Origin: an uncultured Bacteroidota bacterium
Lineage (GTDB): Bacteria > Bacteroidota > Bacteroidia > Chitinophagales > Chitinophagaceae
DNA: 5,264 nt
Reading direction: 5' to 3'
NCBI GenBank assembly: GCA_903879995.1
Contig: CAIRNW010000074.1
Location: 1 to 5,264, forward strand
In this document: positions 1 through 5,264 of the stretch, piece after piece
Position numbering within the stretch: the stretch's first letter is position 1
Layout: the number at the start of each line of letters is the position of its first letter
Made by a program: the position numbers and the translations under genes
Notes under the pieces: model-generated
The model's database searches: none
Told to the model about the DNA's origin: nothing
Seen by the model: only the letters and a program-made list of their open reading frames with translations

Positions 1-309
1 ATGATGCAGAAGAACCTGGTGTTCCTATCTACCATTACTTCTGTGGGTACCCTGATTGCCCTTTTGGGAACAGTATTGGGTATGATTCGTTCATTTGCTG
101 CCCTGGGTGAAGAAGGCGGTGGAGGTGCGGCTGCTGACCTAGCAGTAGGTATCTCTGAGGCCCTTTATAACACAGCCTTGGGTATTGGTACTTCTGCTAT
201 TGCGTTGATTCTTTATAACGTGTTCACTACAAAGATCGATTCAATCACGCACGGTATTGATGAATCTGGTTTCACATTGACTCAAAGTTTTGCTTCTTTA
301 TATAAGTAA
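1..309 (+). CDS. exbB: ExbB/TolQ/MotA-family proton channel subunit, C-terminal part (5' end outside window)
   Basis: This is the last 102 residues of an ExbB-type inner-membrane protein, which with ExbD converts the proton gradient into movement of TonB. Two membrane helices are visible: about residues 8-32, with the family signature LLGTVLGMIRSF, and about 49-75, with GISEALYNTALGIG. These match TM2 and TM3 of E. coli ExbB. T24 and T58 sit where the pore-lining T148 and T181 lie, and E53 where E176 lies. A Gly/Ala-rich stretch (36-45) lies between the helices. TM1 and the large cytoplasmic loop are missing, and full-length relatives are well over 200 residues. The reading frame is open to the left edge, so the ATG at position 1 is almost certainly an internal methionine and not the true start. 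The gene stops at TAA 307-309, 53 bases before the first exbD. The family call is firm. The name exbB rather than tolQ rests on the neighbouring tonB. Confidence 0.93.
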   Translation: MMQKNLVFLSTITSVGTLIALLGTVLGMIRSFAALGEEGGGGAAADLAVGISEALYNTALGIGTSAIALILYNVFTTKIDSITHGIDESGFTLTQSFASLYK

Positions 310-362
310 GCAACACCACAACCAAGTGTGTAACTGATTCTTCACGAAAAAACTAATTCATC

Positions 363-1016
363 ATGCCCAGTGCCAAGATACCCCGGAGAAGTACGGATAC
401 CGATATGACCCCGTTTGTGGATATCGCGTTTCTGATCCTTTCCTTTTTCATCATGGCCACCAAATTCAAGCCACCTGAGCCTGTAGAAATTACTACGCCT
501 GGCTCGGTGCTTTCTCAGAAACTTCCTGAGAATAATGCTGTGATGATCACAATTGACTCTTCTAACAAAGTGTACTTTACCGTATTGTCTGATCGTGATC
601 CTTCTAAATATGATGCGATCATCCAAGGATTAAATACTAGTCAAAACCTAGGATTGAGTCCTGCTGAAATGGCCAATTTCAGAAAGACATTTCTGGTAGG
701 AGTAGACTTTGCCAACCTCAAGCAGTTACTGGCTACTGATTTTCGCGACCAAGCCAAGATCAAACAACCCGGTATACCTGTTGCAGATACATTAAATAAC
801 CAGCTTGTCTGGTGGATCAAAGAAGCAAAAGCGGCTTTTGCCGGTGAAAAGCTGAATTACCTGATCAAAGGTGATGGGCTTTCCAAGTATCCCACTTTTG
901 CGGCTGTTGTATATGCATTGAAAAAGAATGAGGAGTTCAAGTACAACCTGGTTACTTCCCTTGACGATGTTCCTCCAGGAACTGAATTGTACAAGGCCGA
1001 GCAAACCAAGAAATAA
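363..1016 (+). CDS. exbD: ExbD-family TonB energizer subunit, first paralogue, with enlarged periplasmic part
   Basis: ExbD subunits are single-span inner-membrane proteins that sit inside the ExbB pore and carry the proton-responsive aspartate. In this 217-residue protein a short cytoplasmic tail (1-16) leads into MTPFVDIAFLIL and a helix of about 17-34. D20 matches the essential D25 of E. coli ExbD. The remainder should be periplasmic. The usual fold can be followed at about 59-73 (a strand ending NKVYF), 164-188 (LIKGDGLSKYPTFAAVVYALKK) and 193-199. Between these lies an insertion of about 80 residues (78-160, containing WW at 150-151) where E. coli ExbD has only some 30, which explains the length of 217 against 141. 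The ATG is chosen because it lies just before the TDTDMTP segment, as in relatives. No Shine-Dalgarno is present upstream, only an A-rich stretch. It is co-transcribed with exbB and a second exbD. Low similarity to that paralogue suggests old divergence rather than recent duplication. Confidence 0.92.
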   Translation: MPSAKIPRRSTDTDMTPFVDIAFLILSFFIMATKFKPPEPVEITTPGSVLSQKLPENNAVMITIDSSNKVYFTVLSDRDPSKYDAIIQGLNTSQNLGLSPAEMANFRKTFLVGVDFANLKQLLATDFRDQAKIKQPGIPVADTLNNQLVWWIKEAKAAFAGEKLNYLIKGDGLSKYPTFAAVVYALKKNEEFKYNLVTSLDDVPPGTELYKAEQTKK

Positions 1017-1043
1017 CATTATAACCACTAACGACACTTAATT

Positions 1044-1670
1044 ATGGCAAGTATAGATACCGGTGCGGAACAAGGTGGCAAAAAAGGCCCAGGCGTCAAG
1101 AAAGCAAAAAAACTTTCTACCCGTGTGGATATGACCCCCATGGTGGACCTTGGCTTTTTGTTGATTACCTTTTTCGTTTTCACCGCTACCATGAGCTCGC
1201 CCACTACCTTGGACCTGAACATGCCTAAGGATATTAAAAAGCAGGAGGATCAAACCGAGGTAAAAGAATCCTCTGTATTGACCATCATGCTTGGCAAGGC
1301 CGATCAGGTATATTATTATGAGGGAAAACTAGTGGTGGATGCCACAGGTAATAATTTCAAGCAAACCACGTTCAAGGGTATAAGAGACATCATTATCAAC
1401 AAGAAGAAAGAAGTGATGGATCGTTATTACCAGCGTCCTGATCCTGCCTGTGAGGCAAAAGCCAAAGCAGAAGGGAAACCCGTTAGCAATTGTGCTGACA
1501 AGGATTTTGTGGTAATTATTAAACCCAGCGATGATGCCACCTATCGAAATACAGTAGATATGTTGGACGAAATGACCATTAATCAGGTTCGTACGTATGC
1601 AATGGTAAAAATTGCCGATGTAGAATACGAACTCATTAAGAAGACAGAAGAATCCAACGGCATCAAATAG
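1044..1670 (+). CDS. exbD: ExbD-family TonB energizer subunit, second paralogue, with periplasmic cysteine pair
   Basis: This is a second ExbD, 208 residues. A lysine-rich cytoplasmic tail (1-29) precedes DMTPMVDLGFLLITFFVF, a membrane helix of about 31-50. D35 is the residue equivalent to the functional aspartate D25 of E. coli ExbD, so both paralogues in this operon keep it. The periplasmic part has the expected strand after the linker (SVLTIML, 77-83), then a long charged region (95-153), then VVIIKPSDDATYRNTVDMLDEM (156-177) and a C-terminal strand (184-191). The only two cysteines, C136 and C150, lie in the charged region and could form a disulfide, which is inference. Tandem exbD genes before tonB are characteristic of Bacteroidota, and the two products may form a heterodimer within the ExbB pentamer. 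That too is inference. The gaps are 27 bases to the first exbD and 20 to tonB, with no Shine-Dalgarno. Confidence 0.93.
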   Translation: MASIDTGAEQGGKKGPGVKKAKKLSTRVDMTPMVDLGFLLITFFVFTATMSSPTTLDLNMPKDIKKQEDQTEVKESSVLTIMLGKADQVYYYEGKLVVDATGNNFKQTTFKGIRDIIINKKKEVMDRYYQRPDPACEAKAKAEGKPVSNCADKDFVVIIKPSDDATYRNTVDMLDEMTINQVRTYAMVKIADVEYELIKKTEESNGIK

Positions 1671-1690
1671 TTAACGACAAAACAGCGAGC

Positions 1691-2512
1691 ATGGAAGTCA
1701 ACAAAATACTATCCGCAGATTTGCTGGATATCATATTCGAAGGACGAAATAAAGAATATGGTGCCTACTATTTGCGTAAAACCTACAATGAAAGAGTCAA
1801 GCGTGCTTTGATTATTACGGCTTCAATTGCCGGAGCAATCCTGCTGATCTCTTTCCTAAATCAAACCCTGGGTGATAGGGGTGATTCCAAAGTAAAGATC
1901 AATGAAATGACTTTACAGGATGTGAAGCAAGAGGAAAAAGAACCCCCGCCGCCTCCTCCACCACCGCCTCCCAAACAAGAACCACCCAAGGTGGAAATGA
2001 AGCAATTCACTCCTCCCGTAATTAAAAAAGACGAAGAAGTTGAAAAGCCACCACCACCACAAGAGGAACTAAAGGAAGCTAAAATTGATGTGGTAAACGT
2101 GGAAGGTATCAAAGACGAAGGATTAGCTGCTCCGGTTGATATTGACCAGGGCCGTCAAATTGTTGAAGAGAAAATCGACGACAATAAGATCTTTGATAAG
2201 GTGGAAATTGAGGCTAGTTTCCCAGGTGGAGACAGCAAATGGCGCCAGTATCTGGAGCGCAATGCCAATGGACAGGTTGCCACTGACAATGGAGCTCCTG
2301 AAGGTACCTATACTGTAGTAGTACAGTTTGTAGTGGACAAGGAGGGAAATATTTCTGACGTTCGTTCTTTAACCAATCATGGTTATGGAATGGAAGAGGA
2401 GGCTATGCGTGTCATTCGCAAAGGTCCCAAATGGAATCCCGCTATTCAAAACGGACGCCAAGTAAAGGCGTATCGTAAACAACCGATTACCTTCCGAGTA
2501 GAGGCTGAATAA
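1691..2512 (+). CDS. tonB: TonB, energy-transducing protein, Bacteroidota type
   Basis: TonB spans from the inner membrane to the TonB box of outer-membrane receptors and transmits the force made by ExbB/ExbD. The 273-residue protein starts with the Bacteroidota TonB signature LLDIIFEGRNKEYGAYYLRK (11-30), which is cytoplasmic and of unproven role. One membrane helix follows (about 39-56), then a Pro/Lys/Glu-rich periplasmic spacer (about 69-130) with ten consecutive prolines (85-94) and PPPP at 120-123. The C-terminal TonB domain runs from about 170 to 272. Its marks are the FPGG turn (177-180), YTVVVQFVVDKEGNISDV (207-224) and GPKWNPAIQNGRQVKAY (245-261) before the final strand. The E. coli SxxxH type of N-terminal helix is absent, as expected for this phylum. 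It is the last gene of its operon, 21 bases before the terminator stem. The domain order is complete and there is no sign of damage. Confidence 0.95.
   Translation: MEVNKILSADLLDIIFEGRNKEYGAYYLRKTYNERVKRALIITASIAGAILLISFLNQTLGDRGDSKVKINEMTLQDVKQEEKEPPPPPPPPPPKQEPPKVEMKQFTPPVIKKDEEVEKPPPPQEELKEAKIDVVNVEGIKDEGLAAPVDIDQGRQIVEEKIDDNKIFDKVEIEASFPGGDSKWRQYLERNANGQVATDNGAPEGTYTVVVQFVVDKEGNISDVRSLTNHGYGMEEEAMRVIRKGPKWNPAIQNGRQVKAYRKQPITFRVEAE
1943..1972 (+). other. Ten-codon polyproline tract within tonB
   Basis: Ten consecutive proline codons encode residues 85-94 of TonB. All four synonymous codons are used (CCC, CCG, CCT, CCA) in no regular order, so this is not a simple DNA repeat prone to slippage in units of three. 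It looks kept by selection on the protein. It forms the stiff, extended start of the periplasmic spacer. Runs of proline this long normally need elongation factor P to be translated efficiently, so TonB output may depend on EF-P. That is known biology applied by inference. Confidence 0.85.
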
Positions 2513-2532
2513 TCTCTAACGATTTGCTTTAT

Positions 2533-2563
2533 GTGTCCCCTCCCAGTGAGGGGACATTTTTTT
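2533..2563 (+). terminator. Rho-independent terminator of the exbB-exbD-exbD-tonB operon
   Basis: A perfect 9-bp GC-rich stem, TGTCCCCTC (2534-2542) paired with GAGGGGACA (2548-2556), has a 5-base loop (CCAGT). A G-T wobble pair (2533/2557) can extend it at the base. It is followed directly by seven T residues (2557-2563). The stem begins 21 bases after the tonB stop codon. This is a textbook intrinsic terminator on the + strand. No matching A-run precedes the stem, so it should work in one direction only. Confidence 0.93.
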
Positions 2564-2593
2564 ATACCCCCCAAGGGCTTTATGTTAATTTTG
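2561..2593 (+). promoter_or_regulatory. Probable Bacteroidota-type promoter for mnmE-recG
   Basis: TAATTTTG at 2586-2593 fits the Bacteroidota primary sigma factor -7 consensus TAnnTTTG exactly. At the expected upstream distance only a weak -33 match is present, TTTA at 2561-2564 (consensus TTTG or TTG), with a 21-base spacer. This -33 position overlaps the end of the terminator T-run. Transcription would be expected to start about 4-7 bases after the -7 box, which places it at or within a few bases of the mnmE ATG at 2598. The -7 match and its position between a terminator and a gene are strong. The -33 element is uncertain. Confidence 0.65.
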
Positions 2594-2597
2594 TGCC

Positions 2598-3980
2598 ATG
2601 CATCAGTTATCGGGTTGGGATGATACTATTGTAGCCTTAGCCACACCTCCAGGAGTCGGAGCCATTGGGGTTATTCGTATCAGTGGAAAGCAGGCGCTAC
2701 CAATTGTCGATGCTATGTTCCCGTCTAAAGATTTAGTATCACAATCCACTCATACGGTACATGTTGGCTTATTACATGTAGATAATAAAGTGTTGGATGA
2801 AGTTGTAGTAACACTTTTCAAATCTCCACGGTCTTACACAGGTGAAGATGTGGTAGAGATCAGCTGTCATGGTTCACCCTTTGTACAAAGACAGATCGTT
2901 GATACTATAGTTCGGTTCGGAGCGCGGTTAGCCCGCCCCGGTGAGTTTACGCAACGTGCATTTTTAAAAGGGAAGCTTGATCTGACACAAGCAGAGGCAG
3001 TTGCTGATCTGATTGCTTCAGGAACTGAAGCCGCACAGCGTGCTGCCTTACAAGGTTTGCGTGGTGGTTTTTCAGCTGAATTGAAACAACTTCGTGAGCA
3101 GCTCATTCAGTTTTCGTCGCTCTTGGAGTTGGAGCTTGATTTTTCACAGGAGGATGTAACATTTGCGGATCGTACACAACTGAAGGAGTTATTGAATCGT
3201 CTTGCTACTACTACACAAGCTTTGCTAAGTTCATTTAAGTTGGGTAATGTGATTAAAAATGGAGTGAGTGTTGCAATAGTGGGCAAACCTAATGCAGGCA
3301 AAAGCACCTTACTGAATAGTTTGCTGAATGAAAATAGAGCAATTGTTAGTGAAATTGCCGGTACTACAAGAGATACCATTGAGGAAGTAATAAATATCGA
3401 GGGTATTTTATTTAGATTAATTGATACAGCCGGTCTTCGTGCAAATACGGTTGATCAAATTGAGCAAGTGGGTATTGAAAGAAGCTATGAAAAAATGAGA
3501 GCGGCTGATCTGGTACTTTATTTATTTGATGTGGCCGATCCTGTCAAAGAGGTAAAGCAGTGGGCGAAGGGAGCCGCAGAACAGGGGCTCCGTTTTTTGC
3601 TTGTCGGCAATAAAATTGATTTAGCCAGTGTACCATTATTGGACCAACATTCTTCTCAGTTGCCAGTGGTTCCCCTCCTCATTGCGGCTAAGGACAAAAC
3701 AAATGTGGATGCACTTCAAAAAGCCATGGTGCAGGAGGTACTCAGTGGTCAATTGTTACATGAAAATATTGTGGTAACAAATGAGCGGCATTATCAGGCC
3801 TTACTGCAAGTGGCCCTGGCCTTAGCGGATACAAAAAAGGGAATCGAGGAGGGGCTGGCTAGTGATTTAGTGGCCTTGGAAATAAGAAGATGTTTGCAGT
3901 ACCTGGGCGAGATTACTGGAGAAATCACAAACGAGGAACAACTTGATTTTATTTTCAGTAAGTTTTGTATCGGAAAGTGA
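2598..3980 (+). CDS. mnmE: MnmE, tRNA uridine-5-carboxymethylaminomethyl(34) synthesis GTPase
   Basis: MnmE works with MnmG (not in this window) to place the aminomethyl-type modification on the wobble uridine of certain tRNAs, using methylenetetrahydrofolate, GTP and K+. The protein is 460 residues, close to the 454 of E. coli, and complete. The N-terminal folate-binding domain covers about 1-120 (DDTIVALATPPGVGAIGVIR at 8-27, PGEFTQRAFLKGKLDL at 114-129). A helical domain is split around the G domain. G-domain motifs are G1 GKPNAGKS (229-236, with N232 at the K+-coordinating place), G2 GTTRDT (255-260), G3 DTAG (276-279) and G4 NKID (338-341). E289 lines up with the catalytic E282 of E. coli, and the C-terminal CIGK motif (457-460) holds the conserved cysteine. 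The start is forced: an in-frame TAA lies at 2586-2588 and no other start codon occurs before the conserved region. No Shine-Dalgarno is present. It is probably co-transcribed with recG. Confidence 0.97.
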   Translation: MHQLSGWDDTIVALATPPGVGAIGVIRISGKQALPIVDAMFPSKDLVSQSTHTVHVGLLHVDNKVLDEVVVTLFKSPRSYTGEDVVEISCHGSPFVQRQIVDTIVRFGARLARPGEFTQRAFLKGKLDLTQAEAVADLIASGTEAAQRAALQGLRGGFSAELKQLREQLIQFSSLLELELDFSQEDVTFADRTQLKELLNRLATTTQALLSSFKLGNVIKNGVSVAIVGKPNAGKSTLLNSLLNENRAIVSEIAGTTRDTIEEVINIEGILFRLIDTAGLRANTVDQIEQVGIERSYEKMRAADLVLYLFDVADPVKEVKQWAKGAAEQGLRFLLVGNKIDLASVPLLDQHSSQLPVVPLLIAAKDKTNVDALQKAMVQEVLSGQLLHENIVVTNERHYQALLQVALALADTKKGIEEGLASDLVALEIRRCLQYLGEITGEITNEEQLDFIFSKFCIGK

Positions 3981-4014
3981 GTTGATAACAGTGCTATTTA
4001 AATAATCAAGCATA

Positions 4015-5264
4015 GTGGCAATCGGTTTTCTGCAAAATCCCATTGAGTATTTAAAAGGAGTAGGTCCTTTACGTGCAGACCTGCTTAAAAAAGAGCTGGG
4101 CATATTTACCTATGAAGATTTATTAAATCATTTCCCTTTCAGACATATTGATAGAACCAGGGTTAGTGTTATTAGTGAATTGACACAAGAAGCAGATTTT
4201 GCGCAGGTGGCGGGAGTCGTATTACAAGTGGAAATTTTAGGACAGCGTGCCGGGAAGCGATTGGTAGCACAATTCAAGGACAAGACCGGAATCATGGAAC
4301 TTACCTGGTTTAAAGGAATCAACTGGATTCAAAAAACTATTATACCTGGTCAGTCTTATTTGGTATTTGGGCGATTGGGGTTTTTCAATGGTCGTCCTCA
4401 GTTTGTTCATCCAGAGGTTGAGCGAATTGACTCGGCACAACCCATGGAAAAAAATTATCTGGAGCCTGTTTACCCAACCACTGAAAAACTCAAAGCAAGG
4501 GGATTGGGTGGTAGACAATTAGCCAAGTTGACACAAATGCTGATTACTCAACTATCACCTGCTGTTTTACCAGAACTGTTCTCTTTGTCACAAACTAAGG
4601 AACTGCGCTTACTGGGAAGACTAGAGGCATATCAACAAATTCACTTTCCAGCTAATGCAGAAAAAGCGGCGCAAGCTTTGAAACGATTGAAGTTTGAAGA
4701 ATTTTTTGTTGCACAGCTTCGGATGCAATTGGTTCGTGCGCAACGACATCATCAGTCTGCGGGTGTAGTGTTTGAAAAAGTGGGGGATGCATTCAATCGT
4801 TACTATTCTACATGCTTGCCTTTTGAATTGACGGGTGCACAAAAACGAGTCTTGAAAGAAATTCGAACCGATACAGCAAAGGGTAGACAAATGAATCGAT
4901 TGCTTCAGGGGGATGTGGGAAGTGGTAAAACTATCGTGGCGTTACTGGCTATGTTATTAGCCGTGGATAATGGATATCAGGCATGTATCATGGCGCCCAC
5001 TGAAATTTTGGCGCAACAACATTTTGCTTCTATCCAAACTTCGCTGTCTACTATCGGCTTATCCGTTGCTTTATTAACCGGTTCTACTAAAACGGCCGAG
5101 CGTAAAAAGTTATTAGCAGCGCTCGAGGAAGGATCGCTTTCATTGTTGGTAGGTACGCATGCCTTGATTGAAGAAACGGTGCAATTTAAAAAGCTGGGAT
5201 TGGTTGTGATAGACGAACAACATCGATTTGGCGTAGCACAACGGGCACGCCTCTGGAAAAAAGC
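4015..5264 (+). CDS. recG: RecG, ATP-dependent DNA branch-migration helicase, N-terminal 416 residues (3' end outside window)
   Basis: RecG is a superfamily 2 helicase that remodels stalled replication forks and Holliday junctions. The frame is open from GTG 4015 to the right edge, giving 416 of an expected roughly 700 residues. Visible parts are NPIEYLKGVGPLRADLL (8-24), the OB-fold wedge domain (about 60-160) that splits the junction, and the motif IHFP before the helicase core. Core motifs are LPFELTGAQKR (268-278), Walker A GDVGSGKT (299-306), Ia MAPTEILAQQH (326-336), TGS (355-357), GTHAL (380-384) and the Walker B box DEQHRFG (400-406). Motifs III-VI lie beyond the window. The start is GTG at 4015: an in-frame TAA is at 4003-4005, no ATG lies between that stop and the conserved NPIEYLKGVG segment, and later start codons would cut into that segment. 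It lies 34 bases after mnmE with no promoter or terminator seen between them, so it is probably co-transcribed. No Shine-Dalgarno is present. Confidence 0.95.
   Translation, partial: MAIGFLQNPIEYLKGVGPLRADLLKKELGIFTYEDLLNHFPFRHIDRTRVSVISELTQEADFAQVAGVVLQVEILGQRAGKRLVAQFKDKTGIMELTWFKGINWIQKTIIPGQSYLVFGRLGFFNGRPQFVHPEVERIDSAQPMEKNYLEPVYPTTEKLKARGLGGRQLAKLTQMLITQLSPAVLPELFSLSQTKELRLLGRLEAYQQIHFPANAEKAAQALKRLKFEEFFVAQLRMQLVRAQRHHQSAGVVFEKVGDAFNRYYSTCLPFELTGAQKRVLKEIRTDTAKGRQMNRLLQGDVGSGKTIVALLAMLLAVDNGYQACIMAPTEILAQQHFASIQTSLSTIGLSVALLTGSTKTAERKKLLAALEEGSLSLLVGTHALIEETVQFKKLGLVVIDEQHRFGVAQRARLWKK

Noticed and set aside
1..6. ATGATG at the left edge as the true start of the ExbB gene
   Set aside because: The frame is open to the edge, and the encoded protein begins right at TM2 of the family. 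TM1 and the cytoplasmic loop are needed, so the real start is upstream of the window.
310..362. Possible hairpin (ACAC pairing with GTGT) between exbB and the first exbD
   Set aside because: The stem is only 4 bp with no T-run, too weak for a terminator or attenuator. The gap is best read as plain intergenic sequence within the operon.
342..626. Minus-strand open frame opposite the first exbD
   Set aside because: It is a shadow of a well-supported gene, with an Arg/His-rich composition and no recognisable fold. The other minus-strand frames over exbD, mnmE and recG fail for the same reasons.
1861..2112. Glycine- and serine-rich open frame on the minus strand
   Set aside because: It is the exact complement of the proline-rich TonB spacer: CCN codons read backwards give glycine. 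It has no domain and no start context.
2136..2318. Plus-strand 60-residue open frame in another frame of tonB
   Set aside because: It lies wholly inside the TonB C-terminal region, has no domain of its own and ends without any link to downstream sequence.
3981..4014. Separate promoter or terminator between mnmE and recG
   Set aside because: No TAnnTTTG box and no stem followed by T residues is present in the 34 bases. Co-transcription is the simpler reading.
1..5264. CRISPR array, insertion sequence, tRNA, riboswitch or novel defence system
   Set aside because: No spaced direct repeats, transposase-like frames, inverted terminal repeats or tRNA-like sequence was seen. All gaps are 85 bases or less and every long frame belongs to a known housekeeping or transport family.

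Overview
The window looks like ordinary chromosomal DNA from a member of the Bacteroidota, most likely the Chitinophagaceae or a close relative. Four things point there: the exbB-exbD-exbD-tonB order with two ExbD paralogues, the TonB N-terminal DIIFEGRNKEYGAYYLR-type motif, the absence of Shine-Dalgarno sequences before every start codon, and a promoter of the Bacteroidota TAnnTTTG type. All genes are on the + strand.

Layout: positions 1-309 hold the C-terminal part of an ExbB/TolQ-type proton channel subunit that begins outside the window. Then come two different ExbD paralogues (363-1016 and 1044-1670) and a TonB (1691-2512), with gaps of 53, 27 and 20 bases. They are surely one transcription unit, and its promoter lies upstream of the window. 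A strong Rho-independent terminator (2533-2563) closes it. A second unit starts immediately after, from a probable promoter ending 4 bases before the mnmE start codon. It contains mnmE (2598-3980, tRNA wobble-uridine modification GTPase) and, 34 bases later, recG (from a GTG at 4015, running off the right end; branch-migration helicase).

How the genes work together: ExbB and the ExbD subunits form an inner-membrane complex that uses the proton gradient to drive TonB, which pulls on TonB-dependent outer-membrane receptors (SusC-like and siderophore receptors in this phylum). MnmE and RecG are housekeeping enzymes of tRNA modification and DNA repair, with no functional link to the TonB system or obvious link to each other.

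No RNA gene, mobile element, CRISPR array or unknown gene was seen, and no intergenic gap exceeds 85 bases. I do not see a previously undescribed system here. The points most worth a second look are the probable leaderless mnmE transcript, a lone cysteine pair in the periplasmic part of the second ExbD, and the enlarged periplasmic part of the first ExbD.
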